This document shows positions 51,688-63,558 of a DNA stretch of 64,000 nucleotides, piece after piece. Source of the DNA: Serendipita indica DSM 11827 (lineage: Eukaryota > Basidiomycota > Agaricomycetes > Sebacinales > Serendipitaceae); the NCBI GenBank assembly GCA_910890315.1, contig CAJVGD010000002.1, positions 1,116,001 to 1,180,000 on the forward strand, given 5' to 3'. The notes beneath the pieces were generated by a model. The model worked only from the letters and a program-made list of their open reading frames with translations, did not search any database and had not been told where the DNA came from. Both the position numbers and the translations under genes were made by a program. Position 1 is the first letter of the stretch. Each line of letters starts with the position of its first letter.

Positions 51688-52953
51688 AATCCTCACGGTT
51701 TGCACACCTGTATTCTAATATCGGCGGTTATAACAAACGGATCTTTTCGCCAGTGGGCGTACCAAGGTCATCTGCGACTCACGGGACACTTCGTAAGTGT
51801 TCTCTTTCGGGCTAACCACAAAGTCGTTCAATAGCGCGACTTCGGCGCCGCGCCACAGAACCAGAAAGGCGCTAAAATTCAATCGGGAGTCCAATAGGAT
51901 ACATTGGAATAGGGTATGCGATGAGACTGGCCCGCCTCCCCTCGCCTCTAGTCAGTCCATTCCCCGCTCGCTGGACGAATCGGTGGCATCTCCGAAATGT
52001 CTGCATTTATCGCAAAGGTATTTTTTAAGGCAAAACCGCCACGTAGGCTACCCGCCGCAGCGACTCTGCCAAAGATGCCCAAATTGGTGAAGATAACCTT
52101 GTCCACCAGAAAGGCTATTCCACTTTGAAAATTTATTGTTTGACAAGTCCTACGGATCCTAGGGCGATCATGAAACAACCGATAGCATCTCAGCTCGCCT
52201 GCAAATCTTGGCTACTGTGCGTGGCTGCTCGCCTCCAAGCGATTTCTTCGGTGCAGTCGAGTGCCCTGACCTTTCTCACCGGTGTCCAAGACGATTGTGT
52301 GGGATGCCATCTGCTGCAATCATGGTCAACTCGCTGATTCGCTCGGATTTGGTAGGGTAAGTCGTTCCCATCAAAACTCTGCCAGTAAACGACTTATACT
52401 TGCCGTATATGTATCTAGTTGCCCAGATGATGCTCTCTAATGATCCTCTGTGGGGAGTAGAATGGCGAAGAATCGAGGCACGATTCGGCAAAAGTCGCCA
52501 TTAAGGCGGGTGGCGGTCACTCTGCCACTCCTAAATCAGCACAAGCGTGCGGTTTGTCCACCGATTCTGTTCATCTCATGGGGCCGTTACGAGAGGCCGA
52601 TCGGCCGCAGAGAACCACACAATGGGTTCGCGGTATTTCTAGCAAAATATAGGGTCGCTCATGGCACTGGAGAGACGCAGACAACCGGGCGGGAACGGCA
52701 CAGAGGTCTGACGGGAAATTACCAGACCAGAAGGTGTCGCCGAAGTTTGGGTGGCCAGCGAATGGCGTGGATGATGGCTATTGTATTGGACAAGAGATGT
52801 CGCATGCGCATCTATTGATGGACAATACCCCATGTGAATGGGCAAATGTCCCCAGCCGCCGCTTAATCCTTGGAGGTTATATAGGCGGGCCCTCTACGCG
52901 CGATAGTTACGCCGCCCCCCTTTTGCATCTTTGTCTCCTACCCTCCCCGCAAC
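51688..52953. other. intergenic, no gene recognised
   Basis: About 1.27 kb, among the longest gene-free stretches here. Open frames are short, overlap on both strands and show no motif. No tandem repeat or RNA gene is apparent. Confidence 0.5.
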
Positions 52954-53654
52954 ATGGATTATCCAACCTTTGGAGGAGACGATCGCAAAATTCAGCTCTG
53001 CGTGCAATCACTCGACCGCAAGGTACGTCGCCTCCAAGGCGCTGGTCACAATTAGAAACTCATCTTCCGTGTTTATAGGGCGAGCTCTCAAAATATGACT
53101 GCCATCGAGTGGTTGTCAATCGCGCACCCAAACGACATCGTTCTGTGACTGCCATGAATTTCTTTTCCCAGCCTGTAACGACTGCGGATCCTGTTCCGCC
53201 CGTTCCCCCAGTCCCCGCTCCAGTCGCAGCCAAACGGCCGGCACCTCGATTTTTAGAGGTCTTTGCTCCTATGAACGTGACGGATGAACCCGGACTGTCA
53301 TCCTCGCCCACGTCCACCCCTTCGACAAGCAGGACATCCCTCCCCGCCACCCCCGCCTCACCTCGCCGCGAGCTTGACCACATCGTTCCCAACTCGTACT
53401 TTGCTCTCGTTCCAGCGAAACGACTACCCCGTAACCCAACAACCATGGTTTTCACGCCCGAGGAAGACCGCCACCCGGCGGCTACCCGGCAATTAGCGGA
53501 CGAGAGAGAAGAGGGTTACTGGCAAGAGGATGATGAGCCATCAGTACCAGTCCACGGTCTACAAGACACCGTTCGCTCTGATCGATCATATGAGTGGACC
53601 ATGCGGAAAGAGCCGGCCTCCCTCATGATGGACGGGACGTTTGGACGAGTATAG
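52954..53654 (+). CDS. hypothetical proline-rich protein
   Basis: Two exons joined across an intron of about 60 nt (after LDRK, acceptor near 53079). The start is MDYPTFGGDDRKIQLCVQSL. The second exon begins GELSKYDCHRVVVNRAPKRH, then a Pro/Val/Ala-rich stretch (PVPPVPPVPAPVAAKRPAPR) and many SP and TP pairs. The C-terminal third is acidic then polar, ending DGTFGRV. I do not recognise a family. Disorder and simple composition suggest a lineage-specific regulatory or scaffold protein, but that is a guess. The clean intron and start support a real gene. Confidence 0.65.
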
Positions 53655-54030
53655 CACAACGGTCTCCCATCCAAAAATGCTTCTCTGGGTTTTTATTCTG
53701 GCGCCTACGAGAGGCACCCTGCATATACACACGCATTCTAGCCGTCCCATAGACAGTCTTGGCTGCTGTGCAGCTCAAGGCCAAGACTCTGTATCTGCAT
53801 TCGCGTCGTCTGTGATTTATTGGCTCCCGAGTTGCTTTCTGTTGTATGTATTAGCTCGTTTACGACCCCTTAACGACGACTCCGCTTCAATGTCCTTTGC
53901 CTGACCACACGTAAAAGCCACAAGTAAATTATACTGAGCTCTGTCGATCGTTTATTACTTTTATCGACCTTGTTGGATAACAGGGAAATTCGACACCAAA
54001 AACACAGCAAGCCAACGTTGACTCTGGACC
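53655..54030. other. intergenic
   Basis: A 376-nt gap before NDUFS6 that presumably holds its promoter. Nothing specific is visible. Confidence 0.5.
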
Positions 54031-54705
54031 ATGTTTTCGTCGAGGGTCAAAACTGCCATTCCTCGCCTAGTGCGACTCAAATCCAGTCATATACAACCAC
54101 AATCAAATGTTGGCGTCCCAGCTGCCTCACCAATGCCATCGCTCTCAAAGCCACCGGTCGTTCCAGCCCCAGCACAGGCACCAAATTACCCAGATACATG
54201 GTCCACCATGCAGAGGAAGCGACCTTCAGAGGCCTCGAGCCCCTTGTTTGAGCAAATAGACATGACCTTGCAACCCATGCCGCTTTCGGCCATGCAACTC
54301 GTTTCAGAGGACCCTATTCGTGTTGTACATGCTCGTAAAGCTGTTTGCGATGGAGGTTTGTTGTTTAAATGACCCTCTATGGTTCAGGAAAACTGACGGG
54401 CATCGGTAACATCATAGGAGGTGGACCACTTGGCCACCCAAAGATTTGGATCAATCTGGTATGTCTTTAGGGTATGCTTCAGTTTCAATTTCTTATCGTT
54501 CCGTAGGATAAACCGGGACCTAAATCCTGCGGGTGAGTGCAAGAACGAATGGGTGCAAGCATGCGATTAATAAAATCCTTCACTCTGGTATGGGTCATGT
54601 ATAGATATTGGTAAGCGCGCTTTTGATATTCTCTTGTCGTATACTCACTCGCGTAGCGGCATCCGATTCGAGCAGGCACCACACCACGGCCATGACTCGC
54701 ATTAG
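54031..54705 (+). CDS. NDUFS6: NADH:ubiquinone oxidoreductase 13 kDa zinc subunit (NDUFS6), mitochondrial
   Basis: A peripheral-arm subunit of complex I that binds zinc. The start MFSSRVKTAIPRLVRLKSSH is a presequence. A Pro-rich linker leads to YPDTWSTMQRKRPSEASSPL and ISEDP-like VSEDPIRVVHARKAVCDG. After two introns it reads GGGPLGHPKIWINLDKPGPK followed by SC and G. A predicted 6-nt exon (54604-54609) then restores the conserved zinc motif CGYCGIRFEQ. The end is HHGHDSH at 54705. The His in GHPK and the cysteines in CGYC are the expected zinc ligands. Confidence 0.92.
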
Positions 54706-55145
54706 TTTACTCAATAGATGGATTTCTGCATTGAATTCGCGTTGAGGTAAAACGAACCTGTCGACCTATCCGGACTTTTCGCCACGGCCCGACTTCTAGG
54801 TCGACGCATAACAGAAATAGATCATGAGCTTTGCCAGACTGAATTCCGGCGGTTGCCGCCTTTGCTATAATTTAGGCGTCTGACCACTTTCTGGACATCT
54901 TCCGAATGGTAGCAGCCTTTGCAAATTGAGTCGTCGAGCCTCGCTCGGCGAAACAGAGTCGCCAACTACATCCGGAGTCCCAGGCACAAGGTATCTGTGG
55001 CAGGTGTCAGTTCTCGACGCTAGATTTGTGCGATGAAAGCGGACGGTTTATAAATACGAAACCTAGTGATGTTTCACTCTTCACCCTTTGACCCCTTCTT
55101 CCTCTTCGAGGACTCGGAAAGGCGGCGCCTGCGACCGGGGCTGTC
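54706..55145. other. intergenic with promoter of DUF6533 gene
   Basis: A 440-nt gap; its only clear element is the TATA box at 55049-55056. Confidence 0.5.
55049..55056 (+). promoter_or_regulatory. TATA box of DUF6533 gene
   Basis: A perfect TATAAATA lies 90 nt upstream of the ATG at 55146. It is the best TATA element I noticed in the window. Confidence 0.65.
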
Positions 55146-56832
55146 ATGTCGACGACGACGATTCATCTGTCGCCGGATGTGCTCAATTCCATCGTGGAAA
55201 CATGGCAGAATATGGTTGCGTCGAGCTACACGAGCGCGGCTGGGCTGACCGCCAATCTATACGACCTTTTGCTGACGCTCTCGGAGGAGAAGGAGCTTAT
55301 TTGGAACAGGAAGATGTCTCCTGTCAGCGTCTTGTATCTCATCGTACGTGACTTTCTGGTCTTACGGATGACCAGTTTATGCTAATGCGTTGGGTAGAAC
55401 CGTTACCTGTCGCTTCCGATTCTTCTCATGTACAACTATCGTACGTCTTTAGGGAGTGCAAACATTGTCCTCACAGGCATGTTTAGACATTTCTCTTCTA
55501 AGAGGCAAAGTGTCCGACAACGTGAGTGTACCCAAACAGTGAAGCCTTGTATCTGATCCAAAACTAGTTGTACGCGTGCAAACAACTTGACCGACACAAT
55601 ACTCATCTCTGTTTAGCTGTCGAGCTAATATCATCGCCTACGCGATTACGTGGGGTATGTTAATACAATCCTGTCATAAAGTATTTATATCCTTGTAGGC
55701 ATGTGCCTTGCCATCTCCACTTGGCTTCTTTCCCTTCGCGTTATCAGTCTCTGGCATCGTAATAAATGGGTCGTTTGGTCGCTCTATATCGCCTTTGGTG
55801 CCTGCCATATATCGGAATGGGTGATTACGGGGTACTCACTGTATTACATGTATCGTAAGTGGGTCTCTTTCGGAGATAGAGGTGGGTGCTCACAGGCTCA
55901 TAGCGAGTATTTCCTACTTTGGAGGGGTCAAAGTCTGTGGAGCCAATTCTGTTGAATTGATCGGAGCAGCATACTTTACCGTCATCGGTCTCGAAGTCTA
56001 CGTCCTCGTTCTACAACTTACCCATCATTACCTCAATACACGAGCACAAAGACGCCATAATATGCCAACATTTACTCTCATCCGGACCCTCTATAATGAT
56101 GGCTACATATATTTCATCATAGCGGTCTCCTTTAGGCTGTTGACATGTTTAGTGGTAAGTGCCCGTTCTCAACTTTCCACACTCCTCATCTCGTGTAGTG
56201 GGTATTCGGACCCGGATCATTGTGGTATCTTACCAACGAGATTGAGTTTGCAATGTATGTCCACATTACCTAAACCTATCAACGCCTAACGCAGCAAAAG
56301 GACCGTCTCCCTCGCCTCTCGCTTCCATCTTCACCTTAAACGGGTGGCTTCAGGCCCAGCACAAACCCAGAATGAATACCCTATGGTCACTGGGGACCGA
56401 CTTACACATCCAGATGATTTCTACGGGCGTGCACCCAACTTATCGACTTATAATACGACCGCCGCGTTGGAGAGCGGGTTTGCGCATGCCCATAGTTCTC
56501 TTCCTCCGCACAATCCTCAATCCCGAGACTCGATTGTACGGCCAAAGGATGAGGTGGATAGAGTGCCTGCAATACATCCGTTCCAGGATCCTGACTCTAC
56601 AGTGCCTCTTGGGAGAGAGAGTATGAGCTGGCTTGGACTTGCAAGAACCCGGTCGAGTAAAGATATCGTCACTGCGAATGAAGAAAGGCGCGAGGATGTA
56701 CGCGTTGTTTCAGCGTCTGCACCTCAGAGGTTCTCGATTCTCTATGACAAGGAAGTGGACCAATTGGAGCTGAACAAACGCCGACAGCGGGTGGGAGACT
56801 TGGACAAGCGAATGATAGTGGCGGTAGTGTAA
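55146..56832 (+). CDS. DUF6533 multi-span membrane protein
   Basis: A family expanded in Agaricomycetes, with seven predicted spans and no known role. The N-terminal signature is present: NLYDLLLTLSEEKELIWNRK, followed after an intron by NRYLSLPILLMYNYLDISLL. Further spans include AITWGMCLAISTWLLSLRVI, WVVWSLYIAFGACHISEWVI and AAYFTVIGLEVYVLVLQLTH. A later one is YIYFIIAVSFRLLTCLV, then WVFGPGSLWYLTNEIE. The C-terminal tail of about 170 residues is polar and probably cytosolic, ending MIVAVV. About six introns. Confidence 0.85.
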
Positions 56833-57067
56833 TATAATGCTGTAATTTACGAATAGAGCCGTTCAGTATCATCTCCTTACATTTACGTCGTCAAAGGAAT
56901 CTACAGGACGGCTGCTGGTACACCCGAGCTCTCATTGGCAGCAGTCGGCGGTCGTCAAGAGGGGTAGATCGTGTTTAGTTCGACAACCAAGTTTTGTAAA
57001 ATGAAGCGTCTTCTTGGCCGGTGCATGTGGAGAAAGTGATAACCGGTGCCGTAGACGCGAACACTTG

Positions 57068-58088
57068 ATGCCAACTACAATCACGCACGTCGTGTATCCA
57101 ACAATCCTGGCCGCACTCGTTGCATACGTAGCGACATTACAGCCCACATTCACGCAGGGCTTCATCCTTGGACAGCTTTCCATCTTGTTCTTGCTTGCAC
57201 TCGTCCTCAAGTATCTTTTTCTCGACTCGTCTGCCACACCCGCCGTCCCACCGTCATTTGCACCACTATCTGCACAAGAACGCGGTGCAAAGGCCGGTCA
57301 TGTATTCGAGGAAAAACTAGACGAGAGTGTTACGTCTCTGCCGTTGCCGTTGCACGACGGCACAGAGTCTGCGGAATGGTTCAATCTCATCCTTCACGAA
57401 GTAAGTTATACATTCTATGCTTGTGGAGACTATGTTTGACGACCGAAACAGGTATTTAACGCGTATCGTCAACAGTTACGAGACAATGTTAGAGGAGACG
57501 CTGGAAACGATATTGCACGGACACGCATACAACGATACTTGAACGAACACAGAGGCTCAGGACTCATTGTGCGTCGTCTCTACGCCCTTTTGTTCGTGTT
57601 TGCAGAGACTGACAAGGAGTATGTAGGATCCAATCGTCGTCAATGCAGTCTCACTGGGTCATTCAGCCCCAAAGCTTTCCAATGCGCATATTATTCCACG
57701 CGCAGTCGACCAAAAGGACGCGACAGGTCCACAAATCCGCATCGAGGCGACGTACACCGACACGGTATCGTTGGGCCTTTCGACATCCGTCTGTTTCAAT
57801 CAACCCGTTCCTGGATTTGCAAGATTACCCGTCTCGCTCTCCGTCGCACTCAACTTTCTCCGCGCGACCATTCTCATCTTCCCCCCAGCACCAGACGACC
57901 CAGAGCCGACGTTGACATTGCAACTCCAACCAGATGTCGAACTATCGCTTCATACAAACTCTTTATTCGGCTTGCGAGCTAAACTCGAAAATGTCTCAAA
58001 GGTGCACGAGTTGCTGGAGAACCGGATTCGAAGGGCATTGGTTGAACGAGGGACATGGCGCATTCACCTCCCGTTGAAAAAGACATAG
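57068..58088 (+). CDS. MMM1: maintenance of mitochondrial morphology protein 1 (ERMES)
   Basis: The ER-anchored subunit of the ER-mitochondria tether that moves lipids. A short N-terminus is followed by one membrane span (GQLSILFLLALVLKYLFL). The cytosolic SMP domain starts ESAEWFNLILHE and continues VFNAYRQQLRDNVRGDAGND, with a second intron before DPIVVNAVSLGHSAPKLSNA. Then come VSLGLSTSVCFNQPVPGFAR, RLPVSLSVALNFLRATILIF and LHTNSLFGLRAKLENVSKVH. It ends WRIHLPLKKT. I chose the ATG at 57068 because its distance to the span suits the family. Roughly 305 residues. Confidence 0.92.
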
Positions 58089-59309
58089 GAATTATATTAC
58101 GGTGTATATTTGTATGTTCCCACTTTAGACGTATTATTCTTGACGATACCAGGCATTATTTCCCCCCGTTTATGGTGGTCATGCGATCAGGTATAAGCGT
58201 CAATAGGCCAATCTAAACTGTGAAGAGCGCATCGGAGGCCTTGGAAAGTAGCATATGGCCCGGGTAAGGGCGCCCTCGCGGCAGGCTCCTAAATGACTAG
58301 GCAGCGGCCAAGTGCGGGGTAAAAAGCCACAACCATTTGCAAACCCCTGACTTGTCCGAAAATACCTCGCTCGGAGCCCAGGCGAGGTCGGATTTCGACA
58401 ACGCTCTCGGCTCATGCGCGTGTATCGGCACCCCATGACGCTATCAGGTCAGCGAACGCCATTTGAATGTGTACAGGATCGGCGTTGGTGATGATTGGAC
58501 GAGGAATAGGCGGAGGGCGTGTGATACCAGCGAAGAGTTGCGGACCCGTCGGAGACGCAGAGGTGGGTGACAATGGCGAAGAATGTGAGTTTCGCCGCGA
58601 AAGACGCTCAGCTGAGCAAGCGAGCGACTGATCCCGATATCAGCCTACCCCGTTGAGCCCGGACCGAAGATGGCGGGTGTGCTCACGTTGAGGTCGAGGA
58701 CGAATCAGTTCCGCGAAAGATACGAGATAAGGCATCGTGATGACATCCTCTGGCCCTGCGCGGCATGCGCATAAACGTCTAGTCGATGGTGAGAGACAAA
58801 GAGAGAGGGGGGAAATGAGCTCATGTTCCGGACCGAGCCCGATTATCGAATGAGAATGGGACAAGTCAAGTGGTCGCTACCCGTTTATCTCGATCAGTCT
58901 CGGGGAAACCTTGTCGAGTGAGCCACCGGAGCCTGTCTGCGGTGAAACCACGGAGATGGGAGACGGCGACGGCAAAGGCGCCAGAGCATCGTGTTTAGTC
59001 TCCTTTCTTTTTCTTTTTCACAGGGACAACAAGCGGGAAAGACGCCTTGACGCGTGGAGCCGGGTGTTGTATGAAGCCGTCCAAGTCGCTATTGCGCGTC
59101 GAGGATACCGCGAGGTTCAAGCAGACGGATTCACCGAAGATGTGGAGAAAGCTCGGTCTAAGTTGTGAAGAGACTACGCGAAATGGGTCGAATGCTCTCT
59201 ATGGGCGTCGCAAACGACTAATAGGTCGGGAAGGGGTCTGATACAGAGGCGTATAGTGATCACGAATAGATAGATAGGGCGAGCGTGAAAGGGAAAACAC
59301 GCAAGCGGC
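58089..59309. other. intergenic, no gene recognised
   Basis: About 1.2 kb between MMM1 and the TPR-MYND gene. A plus-strand open frame ending at 59168 lacks an ATG start at its beginning and shows no motif. I see nothing else. Confidence 0.5.
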
Positions 59310-60018
59310 CTATGTGGCGTGGCAGTAAAGGCGGTGTCGCGCTCTCCAATCTCGGGCCTATCAGCGGGTCAGCAAGGGTTTGAGAAGCGACCTAGAACAG
59401 AAAAAAACTCGCCTGACAATCGCTAGAACAGTAGAGAACGGACCGACATTGTCCACAGTGGCTCAATTGCTCGATGCTAAAACACTGGCTGGGGCACTGC
59501 ACCAAACGACGATGAGATTACGCGCTCGGAGCAAAGGGACGGAGAAAGTAAATCACCTTGGAATTGCCGCACGCGATCCAATCTGGCTGACCGGCCAGTC
59601 TGACGCTCTTTGCAGCAGCGAGATTGCCAGCCCGTTCGAGCAGCTGGGCGAGCAGCTCGCGCGATTTGGCGGCTTCGATGAGGTCGTGTGGTTTTGTCGA
59701 GGCGGCGCGTATCGATACGGCTGATCGTAGATTTTGCTCTGCGTCGGCGTACTTGCCCAGACGGATTTGGACTTCTGCGAGGGCGTGGAGGGTTGCAGCG
59801 ACCTGGGGGGACTGGAAACCAAAGCCCTTTGTCTTGACGTCGAGTGCTTGGAGGTGTAGACGCTCTGCCCCGACGAGATCACCAGAGCGGGCGAGCGAGG
59901 ACGCCTGGTTGGAAAGACCAAAGGCGTCTAGGCCCGAGACGAGACTGGGAGTGCGGGAAATGGCAGCCTGCTGTGAGTTTGTCGACGAGGGAAGAGTTGC
60001 AAGAGTTGCAGTCATCAT
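59310..60018 (-). CDS. TPR protein with C-terminal MYND zinc finger
   Basis: About 197 residues. The first exon encodes TPR-like helices: GLSNQASSLARSGDLVGAER, LHLQALDVKTKGFGFQSPQV and ALAEVQIRLGKYADAEQNLR. It ends WIACGNSK. After a 60-nt intron comes CPSQCFSIEQLSHCGQCRSV, then LYCSSDCQ. A second intron with a GC donor (59412-59358) leads to ARDWRARHRLYCHAT. Together these give the MYND Cys/His set. Short TPR-MYND proteins are common in Agaricomycetes and are often annotated without function. It is divergent from DCP2, with 84 nt between start codons. Confidence 0.8.
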
Positions 60019-60102
60019 GGCTGGAGGAAAGGAACCAAGTGGCCTACGGGTGTTTGGCCAAACACAGGTGCAGTAAGTCTAGTGCCGATCCCGTCGTTTG
60101 TG

Positions 60103-62289
60103 ATGCCCATCCTCAACCAGGCCTGGCCACTCCCGGTCACGTCTATCGACTCGTTTTCGTATGCAAATCTCACTCTCGACGCTGCCCTCGAAGATCTCGC
60201 AAGGCAAGTCGTCCAGACACGCCGCCTTGGTGTCGTTTTCGGCCGCTCATCGTCGTTGCTGTAGTCGCTTCATCTTCAACATTCCAGAATGGGAGAGAAA
60301 TAGTATGGAACGAGTCGGCTTCCAGGTCGAGAGCGCGTGAGCCATCCATCCTTGCCCCGTCAGTCAACCCGCAGCCTGACACTTGGCCAGTCACTGGTAC
60401 TACGAAGACTTTGTGCGCGAGCAGAATCCCTCATTTCCAACCTGCACCTTGAAAAAGTTCTTTGCCATGCTCTGGGGCGCCGTCCCGCTCCTCAATGAAT
60501 GGCACGAGATGCATGAAGAGGCCTTTGATCGGTTTATCGCCTACAAGGGCTTTGTACCCGTCTGTGGTGCAATCATTCTCAATGAAGCGTGCGACAAGGT
60601 TGGTCATGAACCAAGACCATAAATTGTGCTTGGCCAAACACACATCCCCCAGGTCGTCCTCGTCAAAGGATGGAAGAACTCGGCTGGCTGGGGATTCCCA
60701 AAAGGAAAGATTAACCAAAACGAAGCCACGATTGCTTGTGCGCGTCGCGAGGTACGTCCAGTCTCGTTTATTGACCAGGTCTGATCGCAGATAGGTCCTT
60801 GAAGAGACGGGGTTCGATATCAAACCTCTTGCTATCGAGGAGAATGTCATCTCCGTCTCCATCTATAGCCAGGTCATCACTCTCTATATTGTCCATCCCG
60901 TCTCCGAGGACGTCGTCTTCACCACCCGCACACGCAAGGAGATTAGTGTGCGTATAGTGATTCTCTGTAGCTCATTTCTAAAGGTCACTAGCGTATCGAA
61001 TGGTTCAATCTCGAAGATTTGCCAGGCTGGGGACGGGCGCGCGTCCCAGGCAAATTCTTTCTCATCACTCCATTTATGCAGTTCGTTCATGTCTTCTGTA
61101 TGTTTTCGAATCTCTAACGCGGCTTAGGGAGTTGAGGTCCTGGGTAAGCCAACGCAAGAGGCAAATGCAACTCCAGGCCGCACAAGCACGCTCCCCAGTG
61201 ATGCACTCGTCACCGCCGTCAATACCTGCCACTCCCAATGCCGTCAATCAGCAGACGAAGAAGAAGAAAGGACGGGACAAATCCAAGGCCAACAGGCGTG
61301 CTTCCGCCCAACTCTCTGGCGACTTTACCCCGTCTGGCATGTCATACGCTGGTAGTCGAGAATTCTCGAGTGATGACGCGGGTACAGCTTCACAGGAAAT
61401 TGAAACCTCACAGATGAATTCCGGCGACTTCAACCTCGTCGCCATACTTGCCTCGGGCCAGTACGGTAACCGAGGGTCGTTGAGTGGGCTATCCACCACC
61501 ACTACCACCACAACTCCAGGATCCTCACCAGAAGCACAACGTGCGACACCGATGGCACCTCCTGGGTTGATGCGGAGTCATACAGATTCTTCCTTGGTGC
61601 ACGCGCCATCACCCAACCTCTCCTATCAGCAACAGTCGGCCATCTCCTCTAGTGCTCCAACATCTACCATACAATCCAAGGACGAGCTCGCAAGGAGAGC
61701 TCAGCAGCTACTGGATAGCTTTGCAGACGATGCCGTTCGGCAATCGCCTACGACACCATACTCGAGCGAACAAACGCCACGGCCTCGACCAGTCTCTATC
61801 CCTATCAGCGCATATCCACCTATGCCTAATCAGATACCCCATCCGTTCCAAACCTCGACAGCTCTTTCACAAGACCGGATGGTTCGGGACATTCCCTTGC
61901 TCTCTATGCCTTCCATTCCCTCTCGAAGTGGATCTTTGAACCATCCGGGACCCTACATGGGTCAGCCTCCCAACGGCAGCTTTGTTCAGGGAATGCTCTC
62001 CACCAACGGCGTCCCACCTCTACACACCAATATGCCGCCAAATCCGCATCCGATTCAATCGTATCCATATCGACCATCCAGTGTCCCCATCCAGGATTAT
62101 TCGGCTCACCAAACGCCGACCATTTCATCACCTCACAATGCTTTAGCGTACAACGTGTTCAATCCCAGTGCATCATCAGCAATTAACACTACTTCGGACA
62201 AATCCCGTTTGTCTCCAGCGGCGTCGACGCCGCGAAATGTACCGCACGCGCAACAACTCTTGGCTCTCTTCCACGGCTCTCCTTCGTGA
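60103..62289 (+). CDS. DCP2: mRNA-decapping enzyme Dcp2 (Nudix)
   Basis: Removes the m7G cap to start 5'-3' mRNA decay. The start MPILNQAWPLPVTSIDSFSY leads into the all-alpha regulatory domain LDAALEDLA. A GC-AG intron (60204-60264) joins it to RFIFNIPEWERNSMERVGFQ, then AHWYYEDFVREQNPSFP. The catalytic domain has VPVCGAIILNEACDK and the Nudix box GWGFPKGKINQNEATIACAR, then REVLEETGFDI with its catalytic glutamates. Box B is RIEWFNLEDLPGWG. The C-terminal half is disordered, Ser/Pro/Thr-rich, and ends with a short leucine-rich motif QQLLALFHGSPS that resembles a helical leucine-rich motif for Edc3 or Pat1 binding. Confidence 0.94.
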
Positions 62290-62680
62290 TTTTTATTCTT
62301 TTTTCGCCATCGTATCTAATGTTTGTTCCATCATGTCTCTGTGCTTGGACTCGTGTATTTGTAGCCGTATCACGTCCGAGACTCACGTGTTTCTTCATTC
62401 GTCCCGTCCTATGACTGAACAAATGAAATCAAGAGTGTTATTCCCGACCGTTAGGGAGGGTCTTACCAGCCCAAATTGCTGTTCCGTACAAATTGGCGAA
62501 CGAATTCTTGTGAGATTTTTTTCGCTTGTGTTAAATAAAGACTGAATTGTGATTCGCCTGCGGTTAAGCGATTGAGCACCTTCCCCCTTATTTGTCCAGA
62601 TCACCAGCAAAGCCCTGGAGTCATCAAGATAGCTTCAAGAAGCTGAAAAGGGCCCGGAGAAGTTGAGGAAAGTCACATAG

Positions 62681-63558
62681 ATGGGGGTACCACGAGAATT
62701 TTGTCCGGAACTCGAATTGTGAGTCGTGTCTGCAAACTAACGCTTGATGTAGGATTCCTCATGGGACGGATGCTACGAACAGTGATCATGGGCGATATTG
62801 GCAGAGATTGAGGGCTTACAGTCCCAAATTTGGAGTTCAGCTCAACCCCTGCTGGAAAGCCCTACATAGAACTCATCCTCGTCTCCCTACCGTCAAGTCT
62901 TATATCACCATAGGTCGCTCCGCACTCTCTCTCACCTGTAGAATTTCACGTCTCTCATCGTCGTTTGATGGGGATCCTGGAGACTCGAGGATCCTCGGGT
63001 GCATCAGCCATTGCAGTCGATATAATGAAGGCGGAGATTCCGGCCAACGATGATCTACTATCGTTTATTGCTTCCATTGAAAGCACGGTACGACCGAGAT
63101 GCGCCTCATTTCATTAATATGACTGAATACAGCTCACACCGAGCGAATCTCGACATCTGCACCAACTCGCCGCTGCCGAGAGCACGCGTTCACAAGCTAC
63201 GAAGCACTTGTTCCAGCTTTGGACGCTCAAGGAGGCCTATGTCAAGACACTAGGAGTCGGCATCACTTTTGAACTCTCTCGCATCCATTTCGATTTCGAC
63301 ACCTCTGTTCTCGTGGTTGATGGGGAGCCTTTAAATCGCTGGGGCATCATTTCATTTGGTGTATCGAGTCTTTTCAGCGATGATGTGCCCGAGAAGTACG
63401 TTGCCGCTGTCTGCTATCAGCGCGATAGTTCAGATACAGAGACCGGAGGTGTTGTCAAGTGGGTATCAGTGGCTGAAGATCAGCGACTCACGCTTGTAGA
63501 CCAGCATGATCTCATCCAGAGGGTCGCTCGCGGCTTTCCTGTCGTCAATACCTCGTAG
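62681..63558 (+). CDS. 4'-phosphopantetheinyl transferase-like, 5' part disrupted or unresolved
   Basis: Transfers phosphopantetheine to carrier proteins. The 3' two thirds is clear: STPAGKPYI, then FHVSHRRLMGILETR, AIAVDIMKAEIP and the catalytic segment FQLWTLKEAYVKTLGVGITF with HFDFDTSVLVVDG, ending at 63558. Upstream, FLMGRMLRT (the GRxLxR motif of the family) lies in the same frame as STPAGKPYI, but a TGA at 62809-62811 separates them and no intron of normal size removes it. I also find no convincing exon for the region before FLMG. Either the gene is decayed at its 5' end, the base is wrong, or the model needs an unusual intron. The start coordinate is therefore tentative. Confidence 0.65.

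Noticed and set aside
58911-59168. 85-codon plus-strand frame
   Set aside because: It begins with TTG, not ATG, has no motif and is not supported by splice sites.
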